Notes: generated by a model not told the origin, from the sequence alone. Counted from the first letter of the stretch, positions 26,558 to 35,135 are shown. The stretch is DNA of 64,000 bases from CAVDRM01 sp963611355 (GCA_963611355.1 CAVDRM010000009.1:8870-72869); one strand, 5' to 3'. Program-made: numbers and translations.

Positions 26558-27037
26558 ATGGTCGCGCTTTCCGAAGTCATCGCGGCGTTGACGCCGTGGC
26601 TTGGCAGTGCGCTGCTGAATGCGCTTCCCGGTCTTTGTCCGGATATCCAGCGCAGGCTTTCCTGCTTTGTGCCGGCACAGACGGATTTGAAAGCCCTTGC
26701 GCAGGGCTTGGACAGCCTTTTGTATCTGTCCGTGCGTGATGCGACGGCGGGGAAAATGCTGATTTGCCTGCCGGACGGGAGCTGTGTCCGTGTCCATGTG
26801 AGTGATTTTCCCATGATGGCGGACGATTTGATGTATCTGCTGTTTTCCCGCTTTCCCTTGGATGCGCGGCATTTGATGCTGCTCAGGGATTATTCCATGC
26901 GCATGGAGAGCCTTTCGGCCATCCGTGTGCTGTACACAAGATTTTCCGATTACGAGACGCCGCAGGAGCTGCAGGCGCTCAAGCGTGTGGCGCAGGCGTG
27001 CCATCCCGCGTTTCGGTGGCGGCAGTGGCTTTCTTAA
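26558..27037 (+). CDS. Unknown protein upstream of soj
   Basis: This is a 159-residue cytoplasmic protein that I do not recognise. It has an AGGAGGGG site upstream, no signal peptide and no strong transmembrane helix. An N-terminal hydrophobic amphipathic region (LTPWLGSALLNALPGL) is followed by a mixed alpha/beta pattern with a two-strand hairpin (AGKMLICLPDGSCVRVHVSD) and a helical Leu/Arg-rich C-terminus. It ends 35 bases before the soj start, in the same orientation, so it is probably co-transcribed with the chromosome-partitioning genes. No function is proposed. Confidence 0.7.
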   Translation: MVALSEVIAALTPWLGSALLNALPGLCPDIQRRLSCFVPAQTDLKALAQGLDSLLYLSVRDATAGKMLICLPDGSCVRVHVSDFPMMADDLMYLLFSRFPLDARHLMLLRDYSMRMESLSAIRVLYTRFSDYETPQELQALKRVAQACHPAFRWRQWLS

Positions 27038-27072
27038 AACGGTACAAACGAACAAAGATGCAGAGGGATACA

Positions 27073-27837
27073 ATGGGCAAATTGATTGCTGTCGCCAATC
27101 AGAAGGGCGGCGTGGGGAAGACGACGACCGCCATCAACCTGGCGGCCTGTGTCGCGGAAACGGGCAAAAAAACGCTGCTGGTGGACTTTGACCCACAGGG
27201 CAATGCATCCAGCGGGTTGAATGTCCGTGCCGGAAAAAAGACAGTTTATGAGGCTCTGCTGATGCAGTGCGAGATGGCCGGAACGATTGAGGGAACGAGG
27301 CTGACGCATCTGTTCGTCGCACCGTCCGATATTCGTCTGGCCGGCGCCGAATTAGAGCTGGCGGGGCTTGACCAGCGGGAGTACCGCCTGCGCGCAGCGC
27401 TGTCTCAGGTGAAGGACGACTATGACTATATTTTTATTGACTGCCCGCCATCCCTCGGACTGCTGACCATCAATGCGCTGGCTGCCGCGCAGAGCGTGCT
27501 GATTCCCATCCAGTGCGAATATTACGCCTTGGAGGGCGTGACCGCGCTGATGGACACCGTTCGTCGGGTGCGGCGTACGGTGAATCCTTCCCTGGAAATC
27601 GAGGGCGTGCTGATGACCATGTTTGACGGCAGGACAAACCTCAGCCTTCAGGTGGTCGCCCAGGTCAAGAAGCACTTTAAGGACAAGGTGTTTTCGGTGG
27701 TGATTCCCCGCAATGTGCGGCTCGGCGAAGCGCCCAGCCACGGGCTGCCCATCAACCGCTATGATGCGCGTTCCTCCGGCGCGGAGGCATATGCGGCGCT
27801 GGCGCGAGAGGTCATTAACAACAATAAGAAGAAATAA
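27073..27837 (+). CDS. soj: ParA-family chromosome partitioning ATPase
   Basis: This is a 254-residue deviant-Walker ATPase that binds nucleoid DNA and responds to ParB at origin-proximal parS sites. The deviant Walker A NQKGGVGKTTTAINLA starts at about residue 9, and VDFDPQGNASSGL and FIDCPPSLGLL follow. The open frame extends upstream to 26998, but the ATG at 27073 with AGAGGG five bases ahead gives the family N-terminus. It is 15 bases from spo0J. Confidence 0.97.
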   Translation: MGKLIAVANQKGGVGKTTTAINLAACVAETGKKTLLVDFDPQGNASSGLNVRAGKKTVYEALLMQCEMAGTIEGTRLTHLFVAPSDIRLAGAELELAGLDQREYRLRAALSQVKDDYDYIFIDCPPSLGLLTINALAAAQSVLIPIQCEYYALEGVTALMDTVRRVRRTVNPSLEIEGVLMTMFDGRTNLSLQVVAQVKKHFKDKVFSVVIPRNVRLGEAPSHGLPINRYDARSSGAEAYAALAREVINNNKKK

Positions 27838-27852
27838 AAGGGGCATACGCGC

Positions 27853-28710
27853 ATGATGAAAAAGATGGGACTCGGCCGCGGCCTGGATGTCCTGCTGCCG
27901 GACAGTGAAACGGATGAGCAGCGGGTCACGCAGCTTCCGCTGGCCGATATTGACACCAACCCTGCCCAGCCACGCAGACAGTTTGACGAGGAAGCGCTGA
28001 GGGCTTTGGCGGACAGCATCCGTTCAAACGGTGTGCTGATGCCGCTTTTGGTGGTTGAAACGGGCGCACGCTACCGCATTGTAGCCGGTGAGCGGCGTTT
28101 CCGCGCCGCTCGTCTGGCGGGCTTGGAGACCGTGCCGTGCATCGTCCGCGATATGGACAAGCAGCAGGAAATGGAGGCCGCGCTGATTGAAAACCTGCAG
28201 CGTGAGGATCTGAACGCCATCGAGGAGGCGGCCGCCATCCGTGCGCTGATGGAGCAGTGCGGATACACGCAGGAAATGACCGCCAAGCGGCTGGGCAAGA
28301 GCCGATCTGCCGTGGCAAACACGCTTCGTCTGCTGAGCCTGCCGGAAGAAATCCGCAAATCGGTGATGACCGGCACCATTTCTGCCGGCCATGCTCGCGT
28401 GCTGTGCGGCATTGAAGATGCGGCGCGGCAGGAGCGGCTGTTCAGGCGGACGGTGGCGGAATCGTTAAGCGTGCGTGCGCTGGAGGCGCTGGCCGCTCAG
28501 CCGGAGGACACGCCCCCTGCCCCCAAGAAGGCACGGCCGCATGAGCTTGCGCCGGAGCTGCGCGATATGCAGGAGCGCCTGCAATCCGCCGTCGGCGTCC
28601 GTACCGCCATGACAGGCAACGGAAAAAAGGGACGTATCATCCTCAGCTACACCAACGAGGACGAGCTGGAGCTGATTTATTCCGCGCTGGAAACGCTGGA
28701 AGGCAAATGA
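27853..28710 (+). CDS. spo0J: ParB/Spo0J chromosome partitioning protein
   Basis: This 285-residue CTP-dependent DNA clamp loads at parS sites. The N-terminal LGRGLDVLL peptide is the ParA-contacting tip. The ParB nuclease-like domain includes NPAQPRRQFDEEAL and the CTP-binding box GERRFRAAR. ENLQREDLNAIEEA and a helix-turn-helix (EMTAKRLGKSRSAVANTLRLL) follow, and the C-terminal dimerisation domain ends at EDELELIYSALETLE. No consensus parS is visible in this window. soj-spo0J pairs usually lie near the replication origin. Confidence 0.97.
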   Translation: MMKKMGLGRGLDVLLPDSETDEQRVTQLPLADIDTNPAQPRRQFDEEALRALADSIRSNGVLMPLLVVETGARYRIVAGERRFRAARLAGLETVPCIVRDMDKQQEMEAALIENLQREDLNAIEEAAAIRALMEQCGYTQEMTAKRLGKSRSAVANTLRLLSLPEEIRKSVMTGTISAGHARVLCGIEDAARQERLFRRTVAESLSVRALEALAAQPEDTPPAPKKARPHELAPELRDMQERLQSAVGVRTAMTGNGKKGRIILSYTNEDELELIYSALETLEGK

Positions 28711-28728
28711 CAGCATGATCATGCATAA

Positions 28729-28765
28729 TGCCCGACTGCCATTGTAACAGTCGGGCATTTGCTTT
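28729..28765 (+). terminator. Rho-independent terminator after spo0J
   Basis: TGCCCGACTG at 28729-28738 pairs with CAGTCGGGCA at 28748-28757, followed by TTTGCTTTTGCTT. It ends the soj-spo0J transcript. Confidence 0.85.
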
Positions 28766-28768
28766 TGC

Positions 28769-28870
28769 TTATCGCTCGGACATATGTTCAAACAGGTCGT
28801 TCTTTGCTTTCTCCAATTCGACCGTCGAATCATACAGGCCGCAGCGCTGAGAATCATATGAGCTGCTCAT
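28769..28870 (-). CDS. Possible 33-residue small protein downstream of aroK
   Basis: A short frame starts at ATG 28868-28870 and ends with TAA at 28769-28771. The translation (MSSSYDSQRCGLYDSTVELE, then KAKNDLFEHMSER) has the balanced composition of a real protein and ends in a charged helix. The frame is open upstream as far as the end of aroK, but no ATG, GTG or TTG lies there and no good ribosome binding site precedes the ATG. It could be a genuine small protein, a remnant, or chance. Confidence 0.35.
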   Translation of the reverse strand: MSSSYDSQRCGLYDSTVELEKAKNDLFEHMSER

Positions 28871-28910
28871 ATAGATGCGATCATGTGTTTTCTGCTGATT
28901 TCCCTTTCGC

Positions 28911-29426
28911 TCAGGGCTGAATGGATTCGACCAGCGCCGTCAGTTCGCTCAGCCCTATGACAAAGCCGTGCGAATTATCAAAGCGGTAATCCGAGGCGGA
29001 GCGGTAATAGCCGATGCGATGGTTATACTGGTGAATGACATCCTCATGCGTGCCGCCGCGCAGGGTCGGACGGCGGTCCATCTTGATATCGGACAGAATT
29101 TGATCGAGCGGCCTGTCAATAAAGATAATGATGCCGTGGTTGCGCATGATGGTGATGTTTTCCTCCGTCAGCACCGTGCCCTCGCCGGTGGAAACAACGC
29201 AGGGGTCTTCGCCGGCCAGCTCAACCAAAGCGGCGGTTTCGGCATTCCTGAAAAATTCCTCGCCGAGCGCGGAATAAATGTCATTGACGGTCATGCCCAT
29301 CATTTCACTGACGCGCTGGTCCGTATCGACAAAGCGGACGCCGATGTTCTGCGCCAGCCGCTGCCCGAGGCTGGTTTTCCCGCAGCCGGCCATTCCGATT
29401 AGAAAAATGTGTTCATGAAGCGTCAT
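28911..29426 (-). CDS. aroK: Shikimate kinase
   Basis: This 171-residue enzyme phosphorylates shikimate in the aromatic amino acid pathway. The Walker A LIGMAGCGKTSLGQ, the shikimate-binding DTDQRV, GEEFFRNAETAAL and VVSTGEGTVL are present, as is the lid arginine RRPTLRG. The open frame runs upstream to 29651, but the ATG at 29426 places the Walker loop where the family has it. The ribosome binding site is weak (GGGGGC). A promoter with extended -10 lies at 29514-29542. Confidence 0.92.
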   Translation of the reverse strand: MTLHEHIFLIGMAGCGKTSLGQRLAQNIGVRFVDTDQRVSEMMGMTVNDIYSALGEEFFRNAETAALVELAGEDPCVVSTGEGTVLTEENITIMRNHGIIIFIDRPLDQILSDIKMDRRPTLRGGTHEDVIHQYNHRIGYYRSASDYRFDNSHGFVIGLSELTALVESIQP

Positions 29427-29513
29427 ACAATACAAGCCCCCGTTTATCCGCCTGACTGCATCCGGCCGACATAAAAGCCGCATATCCAGCTGTATTTTGG
29501 GCGGTATGGATGC

Positions 29514-29542
29514 ATTATAGCATAATGCACTCGATAACGCAA
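29514..29542 (-). promoter_or_regulatory. Promoter of aroK
   Basis: On the minus strand TTGCGT and TATAAT are 17 bases apart and the -10 is extended (TGC before it). The start codon lies about 90 bases downstream. Confidence 0.65.
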
Positions 29543-29591
29543 GAATGAGAATGGGCGGAACTGCGTTAAATTTCGGCAATTTTTTTGATTC

Positions 29592-29620
29592 TTGACATTT
29601 CCCTCTTCCCCCTCTACAAT
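29592..29620 (+). promoter_or_regulatory. Sigma-A promoter for the mutarotase-like gene
   Basis: TTGACA at 29592-29597 and TACAAT at 29615-29620 are separated by 17 bases, followed by AGGAGG and the ATG at 29641. Confidence 0.8.
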
Positions 29621-29640
29621 GGTGGCAGGAGGGATGCGAT

Positions 29641-30492
29641 ATGGAGAACATTCACATTTTTAATGAAGAGCTGTCTGTGCAAATCAGCCCGCTGGGGGCG
29701 GAGATTCAGAGCGTTGTGGACAGGAACGGCGTGGAGCGGATGTGGCAGGGAGACCCCAAGGTTTGGTCGGGGCGTGCGCCGGTGCTGTTTCCCTTTGCCG
29801 GCGGGCTCAAGGACGGGTATTATATGTACGGCGGGCGGCGGTACGAGCTGCCGCAGCACGGCTTTGCGCGTTTTTCCGTCTTTCGGACGGAGGAACAGAA
29901 CAGCGACAGCGTGACCCTTTTGCTCGATGAGCAGAACGCCAATTATCCCTTCGTCTATGCTTTCCGCGTTCGCTTTTCTCTGCGCGGCGCGGCACTCAAG
30001 GTGGAATTTATCGTAAACAACAACGGCGATACGCCCATGTATTACGGCATCGGCTCGCACGAGGCGTACGCCTGTCCCGAAGGCATCGGCCAATGCAAAT
30101 TGGTATTTGATAAGGAAGAATCCCTGCGGACGGCCGTACTGGAGGGAGCACAGATTACCACCCGCTTTGAAGAACTGACGAGAAATTCCGATACGCTCCG
30201 TTTAAAGCCGGATTATTTCCGTCAGGACGGGACGCTCGTCTTCATGCAGGTCAATTCCCGCGGCGTGACGCTGGAAAGCGATGCGCGCAGGGAGCGCGTG
30301 CGGGTAGATTTTGATGACTTTGACTATCTGCTGGTCTGGCAGAAGACACGCGCAGCATACATCTGCATCGAGCCGTGGACAAACCCGCCGGAATACACGA
30401 CAAGCGACCATATGCTGTCCCATAAGCCCGGTATGCTTCTCCTTGCGCCCGGCAAACGGAAGGTTCACGCGCACACCATTACTTTCTTATAA
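29641..30492 (+). CDS. Aldose 1-epimerase family protein (LacX-like)
   Basis: This is a 283-residue galactose-mutarotase-fold protein that would interconvert sugar anomers in the cytoplasm. LSVQISPLGAEIQSVVDRNG is the typical start, WSGRAPVLFPFAGGLKDGYY and LPQHGFAR hold the active-site Arg/His, and YGIGSHEAYACP carries the second His region. AGGAGG lies seven bases before the ATG. It is 15 bases ahead of an aldo/keto reductase gene; both probably handle small sugars. LacX-type members often have no proven substrate. Confidence 0.88.
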   Translation: MENIHIFNEELSVQISPLGAEIQSVVDRNGVERMWQGDPKVWSGRAPVLFPFAGGLKDGYYMYGGRRYELPQHGFARFSVFRTEEQNSDSVTLLLDEQNANYPFVYAFRVRFSLRGAALKVEFIVNNNGDTPMYYGIGSHEAYACPEGIGQCKLVFDKEESLRTAVLEGAQITTRFEELTRNSDTLRLKPDYFRQDGTLVFMQVNSRGVTLESDARRERVRVDFDDFDYLLVWQKTRAAYICIEPWTNPPEYTTSDHMLSHKPGMLLLAPGKRKVHAHTITFL

Positions 30493-30507
30493 TTTTGAAG
30501 GGAAAAT

Positions 30508-31500
30508 ATGAATTATAACGCAAGCGAACGGCGCTATCAGACGATTCCCTACAAGCGCTGCGGGAAAAGCGGCCTGCTGCTGCCCGCCGTGTCCTTGGGA
30601 CTGTGGCATAATTTCGGCTGCACAGGCGATTATGCCAACATGAAACGAATGTGCTTCACCGCCTTTGATTACGGCATTACACATTTTGATTTGGCGGATA
30701 ATTACGGCCCTCAGCCCGGCGATGCCGAACGGAATTTCGGACGCATTCTGCGCGAGGAAATGAGCGCGTACCGTGATGAGATGATTGTCAGCACCAAGGC
30801 TGGCTATCTGATGTGGAACGGTCCTTACGGCGACTTCGGCTCACGCAAGCACCTGATGGCAGGGCTTGACCAGAGCCTCAGGCGCCTGGGTCTGCCGTAT
30901 GTCGATATTTTTTATCACCACCGCATGGATGCGGAGACCCCCTTGGAGGAAACCATGCAGGCGCTGGCGGACATCGTGCGGCAGGGTAAGGCGCTGTACA
31001 TCGGCCTTTCCAACTATGACGGCGAGCATTTGAAGCAGGCGGAGAAAATCCTGCGGGGGCTGCATTGTCCGTTCATCATCAACCAGAACAGCTATTCCAT
31101 CCTGAACCGCCGCATCGAGGAGAACGGGCTTGCCGAGGCGCTGAACAAAACGCAGAAGGGCTTGATTGTGTTCAGCCCCTTGGCGCAGGGGCTGCTGTCG
31201 GGGCGGTATCTGAACGGCATTCCGGCAGACAGCCGTATCCGCACGGACGGACGCTTCTTAAAAGAGGAGTCGCTGACAGAGAAAAAGCTCGAACAGCTCT
31301 GGAAGCTCAATGCGCTGGCCATGCAGCGCGGGCAGACCCTGGCGCAGATGGCGCTGGCATGGTGCCTGAATAAGCCTTATGTCACCGCCGTGCTGATGGG
31401 CGCTTCCCGTCCCGAACAGATTGCCGAAAATGTGAAGGCCGCCGAAAACACGAATTTTACGGATGAGGAACTGCGCCTCATCGATAACATTGTATTGTAA
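30508..31500 (+). CDS. Aldo/keto reductase (YghZ-like)
   Basis: This 330-residue NADPH-dependent reductase has a TIM barrel. The catalytic tetrad is recognisable: the Asp and Tyr in FDLADNYGP, Lys in IVSTKAGY and His in DIFYHHRMD. QNSYSILNRRIEE and FSPLAQGLLSGRYL match the L-glyceraldehyde-3-phosphate reductase/voltage-channel-beta subfamily. It follows the mutarotase-like gene by 15 bases and precedes the M42 peptidase by 14, forming one operon. It may detoxify methylglyoxal or reduce a sugar aldehyde. Confidence 0.93.
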   Translation: MNYNASERRYQTIPYKRCGKSGLLLPAVSLGLWHNFGCTGDYANMKRMCFTAFDYGITHFDLADNYGPQPGDAERNFGRILREEMSAYRDEMIVSTKAGYLMWNGPYGDFGSRKHLMAGLDQSLRRLGLPYVDIFYHHRMDAETPLEETMQALADIVRQGKALYIGLSNYDGEHLKQAEKILRGLHCPFIINQNSYSILNRRIEENGLAEALNKTQKGLIVFSPLAQGLLSGRYLNGIPADSRIRTDGRFLKEESLTEKKLEQLWKLNALAMQRGQTLAQMALAWCLNKPYVTAVLMGASRPEQIAENVKAAENTNFTDEELRLIDNIVL

Positions 31501-31514
31501 AAAGGAACATTATT

Positions 31515-32555
31515 ATGATGGATACAAAGACTTATTTGCTGGAACAGCTCAAGACGCTGACCTCCCGTCCCAGTCCGGCGGGCATGACGCGGGCGGCCAC
31601 GGATTATCTGCTGGAGGAGCTGGCGCGGCTCGGCTTTCAGCCGGAACGTACCCGCAAGGGCGCAGTCATCTGCACCTTGGGCGGCGAGAAGCATCCGCTC
31701 CTGCTCTCTGCCCATGTGGATACCTTGGGTGCGATTGTCCGCTCCGTAAAGCCGAACGGCGCACTGCGCTACACGCAGCTGGGCGGTTACAGCGACAATG
31801 CCATTGAAAATGAAAACGTGCTGATTCATACCCGTGAGGGTAAGACCTATTCCGGCACGGTGCAGTCCATCCATGCCAGCCGCCACGTTTGGGGCGATAA
31901 GAGCGCGGAAGCCCGCACACCCGACACGCTGGAAATCATCGTGGATGAAAAGACCTGGTCAAAGGCCGAAACCGAGGCGCTTGGCATTGCATCGGGCGAT
32001 TTTGTGTCCTTTGACCCGCGCACAGTCATTACGGACAGCGGCTTTGTCAAAAGCCGCCATCTGGATGACAAGGCATCGAGCGCCGTTCTGCTGACGCTGG
32101 CTCGTGCGGTCAGCGAGGGCGCTGTCCGATTAAACCGCATGGTGACGCTGCTGTTTACCGTCTATGAGGAGGTCGGCCACGGCGCGTCAAGTGTTTATCA
32201 GCTGCCGTTTGAGGATATGCTGGCGGTGGATATGGGCTGCGTGGGCGATGACCTGAACTGCCGCGAGGACATGGTGTCCATCTGCGTCAAGGACAGCTCC
32301 GGTCCGTTTGACTATGATTTCACCAATGAGCTGATTGCCCATGCCAAGCGTCTCAAGCTGCCGTATGCCGTAGACATTTACCCGCGCTATTCCTCCGATG
32401 CGGCGACTGCCCGCACTGCCGGTCTGGATGCCCGCTTTGCGTTGTGCGGTCAGGGCGTGTTCGCCTCGCATGGCTACGAGCGCACCCATATTGACGGGAT
32501 GCTGGCGACCTATCAGCTGGCTGCCGCCGTTGCAGCGCAGGAATTTGAAGACTGA
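31515..32555 (+). CDS. M42-family aminopeptidase
   Basis: This 346-residue zinc or cobalt aminopeptidase belongs to the tetrahedral TET/FrvX/PepA group. Metal ligands are visible in LLSAHVDTLGAIV (His, Asp), KSRHLDDKASSA (Asp), VYEEVGHGAS (catalytic and ligand Glu), MLAVDMG (Asp) and the C-terminal SHGYERTHIDGM (His). Two consecutive ATG codons open the gene; AAAGGAA suits either. It is the last gene of the operon before a hairpin at 32595-32622. Confidence 0.93.
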   Translation: MMDTKTYLLEQLKTLTSRPSPAGMTRAATDYLLEELARLGFQPERTRKGAVICTLGGEKHPLLLSAHVDTLGAIVRSVKPNGALRYTQLGGYSDNAIENENVLIHTREGKTYSGTVQSIHASRHVWGDKSAEARTPDTLEIIVDEKTWSKAETEALGIASGDFVSFDPRTVITDSGFVKSRHLDDKASSAVLLTLARAVSEGAVRLNRMVTLLFTVYEEVGHGASSVYQLPFEDMLAVDMGCVGDDLNCREDMVSICVKDSSGPFDYDFTNELIAHAKRLKLPYAVDIYPRYSSDAATARTAGLDARFALCGQGVFASHGYERTHIDGMLATYQLAAAVAAQEFED

Positions 32556-32594
32556 TTCTCTGCGCCTGCGCATGCTGACAAGCAGAAAAGGAAT

Positions 32595-32862
32595 AACCGC
32601 CTTCCGGCACGGGACGGCGGTTCAGACTGTCAAAAAAGTCCGCAGACATTCTTGGGGATGCATGAAGGGGCTGCAGCCCCTTTATTTTTGATCGTATCGA
32701 CCGGCTTTGCCGGTCGTGCGGGGCGATTTTTCGGAGCGTCAGCGCAGAAAAATCATTTCCGCAGCCTTGCCATGCAGGATGAAGCATTTCGTCCTGCATG
32801 GAGCGTGTCAAAAACGCAGTTTTTTGACACGCAGAACCGCCTTCCGGCACGGGATGGCGGTT
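32595..32862. repeat. Palindrome-rich intergenic element bounded by duplicated 28-bp hairpins
   Basis: The 338 bases between the M42 and VanX-type genes hold no gene. A hairpin (AACCGCC...GGCGGTT) at 32595-32622 recurs with one changed base at 32835-32862. Between them lie perfect or near-perfect palindromes: AAGGGGCTGCAGCCCCTT at 32665-32682, CGACCGGC/GCCGGTCG near 32699, a 30-base arm pair at 32771-32800, and GCGTGTCA...TGACACGC at 32803-32832. The outer hairpins may serve as terminators for the two convergent genes. Confidence 0.65.
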
Positions 32863-32893
32863 ATTTGCTTGGAATGAACCGAAAAGATGGCTT

Positions 32894-33517
32894 TTATTGC
32901 ACCGCAAAATCAAAGTACGTCGCCGGATACGGCTCGTTTTTGAGCGTATAGTGCCACCATTCCTCCTGAAAGGGCTTAAAGCCGGCGGCAAGCATAAATT
33001 TGCAGAGCAGGGCGCGGTTATGTGCTTCTTCCGCCGAAATGCCCGCCGCGCCGTGTCCTGCGCGTTCGCCAAAGAAGTCAAAGTCCGTTCCCATCGGCAG
33101 CGCCTCACCGTTTAAGCCGGTCAAGGTCAAATCGACCGTGCTGCCGCGTGAATGGCTCGATTGTTCCGCCACATAGCCGCGCCGCAGAATATCCGCCTTG
33201 TTCGCAATATCGGGATAATATTTTTCACGCATTCCGGTGTCGCTCTTGTCCTTCGCCCAGCGCAGAAAATGCGCCACGGCACGGGTCGGGCGGTATGCAT
33301 CAAAAATCATCAGCCGCAGCCCCTGCAAGCGGAAATCCTCCGCCGCTGATTTGAGCGCCTGCGCGGCTTCAAGGGTCAAAATCGCCCTTGGCGCAAAATA
33401 TCCGTCCACGGGCGCACCGACAAAGTTGTCATCCGAGGCATAACGCATATCCTCAATGATGTCGGGAATGAGGCCGCGCACATAGCAAAAGCCGCTTGGC
33501 AAAGCATTTTTGTTCAT
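32894..33517 (-). CDS. ddpX: D-alanyl-D-alanine dipeptidase (VanX/DdpX type)
   Basis: This 207-residue M15D zinc peptidase cleaves D-Ala-D-Ala. The zinc motif SSHSRGSTVDL gives His122 and Asp129, and EEWWHY gives the catalytic Glu186 and zinc ligand His189. FDAYRPTRAV carries the conserved Arg. There is no signal peptide, so it acts in the cytoplasm, as VanX does. The ATG at 33517 has ACAGG seven bases upstream. It lies 78 bases after the lipoprotein gene on the same strand. No VanA or VanH partner is nearby, so wall-precursor recycling rather than glycopeptide resistance is more likely. Confidence 0.9.
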   Translation of the reverse strand: MNKNALPSGFCYVRGLIPDIIEDMRYASDDNFVGAPVDGYFAPRAILTLEAAQALKSAAEDFRLQGLRLMIFDAYRPTRAVAHFLRWAKDKSDTGMREKYYPDIANKADILRRGYVAEQSSHSRGSTVDLTLTGLNGEALPMGTDFDFFGERAGHGAAGISAEEAHNRALLCKFMLAAGFKPFQEEWWHYTLKNEPYPATYFDFAVQ

Positions 33518-33595
33518 AGAAAGCACCTGTTCGGCAATCAGAATGAGAAGCGTGAAGGATAATCGGTATATGTCATGGCGTGGTAAACAGCGCTG

Positions 33596-34084
33596 TCAGC
33601 TTCCGCTGTATGTAAACTTCATCGAAACGGGATGTCCCCAAATGTAATAGGTGACGTAGATGTCCCGCGCCGTGCCGCCCGACCGATCCTCCGTCAGGAG
33701 CGATACCCATACATCACGGGTCGCGCCGGGCGCCAAGCCGATTTCATCACCCTCCTCATAATACAGGATATCGCCCGTGCCGGGAGAAAGCTGAATTTCA
33801 ATCATCTCGGCGGGCAGAAGGCCGTTGTTTTTAAGGCGAAGGGTGTAGATTTTAAAGGCGTAGTTTTCGGCGGACGACAGCTCGCCGCTTTGAAAGACCG
33901 TCCCTTCCAAGCTGTTTCGGCTCATGGCCGTCTGCAAAATCTGAAATTCCTCGGCGCGGTCGGCCGCGGCGACGATGGACAGCCCCTGCCCAGTGACCTG
34001 AAGCTGGGTGTTCAGCAGCTCATAGCCCGCCGCGCAGCCGACGACCAGCACGCAGACAATCAAAATCAGCGCGGTCCATTTCAT
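33596..34084 (-). CDS. Putative lipoprotein downstream of the ZorAB-like pair
   Basis: This 162-residue protein has an N-terminal membrane segment (ALILIVCVLVVGCAAGY) with the lipobox-like LVVGC, giving a probable lipidated Cys17. The exported part is beta-rich (FKIYTLRLKNNGLLPAEMIEIQL, then TRDVWVSLLT and RDIYVTYYIWG), suggesting an immunoglobulin-like fold. No family is recognised. It starts seven bases after the OmpA-domain gene stops, so it is translated from the same message and is a candidate third component of that envelope complex. Confidence 0.75.
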   Translation of the reverse strand: MKWTALILIVCVLVVGCAAGYELLNTQLQVTGQGLSIVAAADRAEEFQILQTAMSRNSLEGTVFQSGELSSAENYAFKIYTLRLKNNGLLPAEMIEIQLSPGTGDILYYEEGDEIGLAPGATRDVWVSLLTEDRSGGTARDIYVTYYIWGHPVSMKFTYSGS

Positions 34085-34091
34085 GCCTCGC

Positions 34092-35132
34092 TCACTCCAT
34101 TTCGCTCAAAATGCGGTTCATTTCTTCAATCATTTCCGCGTCCTTCAGACGGAACTTAAATTCCACGCGGCGGGAGGCATCCATGTTGACCGTTCCGTCT
34201 TGATTATAAATAGGGTCGGAATAGCTGCGCCCCTTGGCAGTCAGAATTTCCTGAAGCTCCGTCTTCATGTCCGCGCTTAAAGCATCCATTTGCAAGCAGT
34301 ATTTTGCCACGGACAGCGCACGGTTTTGCGAAAGCTCCAAGTTGGCAATGTATGTGCCCTTCGTGTCCGTATGCCCCTCGATGATGATTTCGCCCACATA
34401 GTCCTTGTATTCATCGCGCATCAGCACGGAGAGGTAGACCGGCAGGAAGCGGGTCAAAAGCTCCTGACCGGATTCCTTGATTTGATAAGAATTGGTTTCA
34501 AAGAACACCTGACTTTCCAGCCGGATGTCGCCCGTTGTCGCGTCCACGGTGGCACGAAGATTGGCTTGGCTGAGGGCGGAGGACAAATCCAAGATGATTT
34601 GGCTTCGCACGCCGACCAGACTGTCGATTTTTTGCTGCTGGGTCTGCAGCTCGCTCTTTTGGCGGTCGAGCTGGGTCTGCTGAGCGGTGAGCAGCGACTG
34701 CATTGCTTCTAACTTCGTCGCCTGTTCATCCAAGGCGGTCTGCAAAACGACCTGCGCCTTTTCCTTTTCCTCCAGCTCGGCCTTGGCTGCATTCAAGCTG
34801 ACCTGCGCGGCGTTCAGCTCCTGCTGCTGCGTGTCCAACTGAATCTGGATGGTCGCCAGCTCCTCCTGCTTGCCCATGAGGGTGACATTCGCCGTTTCCA
34901 GCTCCTCCTCACGCAGCGCCAAGGTTATCTGCGTCTTGTCCAGCTCTTCCTGCTGCTCGTTCAGCTCCTTCGTCTTAATATCCAGCACATTGTAATACTG
35001 ATAAACGCTGTAGCAAACGGCCAGCACGAACACGAGCAAAAGAGAAGCCATCATGTCCGAATAGGAAATCCAGTGTGCGCCGGAATCCACGCCGCGGGGA
35101 CGGCGGGCGCTTATCCTGTTTCGTCCCGCCAT
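34092..35132 (-). CDS. MotB/ZorB-like stator protein with coiled coil and OmpA domain
   Basis: This is a 346-residue single-pass membrane protein. The transmembrane helix (about 22-42) begins YSDMMASLLLVF, where Asp26 matches the ion-carrying Asp of MotB and ZorB. Residues about 52-172 form a long Gln/Glu/Leu-rich coiled coil. Residues 195-335 are an OmpA-type peptidoglycan-binding domain with EGHTDTKG (253-260), LSQNRA and the closing SRRVEF motif. It starts three bases after the channel gene, so the two are partners. The long coiled coil between membrane and wall domain is longer than in MotB. In a monoderm cell this would anchor an ion-driven motor to the wall. Confidence 0.88.
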   Translation of the reverse strand: MAGRNRISARRPRGVDSGAHWISYSDMMASLLLVFVLAVCYSVYQYYNVLDIKTKELNEQQEELDKTQITLALREEELETANVTLMGKQEELATIQIQLDTQQQELNAAQVSLNAAKAELEEKEKAQVVLQTALDEQATKLEAMQSLLTAQQTQLDRQKSELQTQQQKIDSLVGVRSQIILDLSSALSQANLRATVDATTGDIRLESQVFFETNSYQIKESGQELLTRFLPVYLSVLMRDEYKDYVGEIIIEGHTDTKGTYIANLELSQNRALSVAKYCLQMDALSADMKTELQEILTAKGRSYSDPIYNQDGTVNMDASRRVEFKFRLKDAEMIEEMNRILSEME

Positions 35133-35135
35133 CGC

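Noticed and set aside
26998..28910. parS site near soj-spo0J
   Set aside because: No match to the TGTTTCACGTGAAACA consensus or a close variant was seen.
32894..33517. Glycopeptide resistance locus based on VanX and VanW homologues
   Set aside because: VanW lies 18 kb away and no VanA/VanH-type ligase or dehydrogenase or VanRS pair is present; both families are common in wall metabolism.
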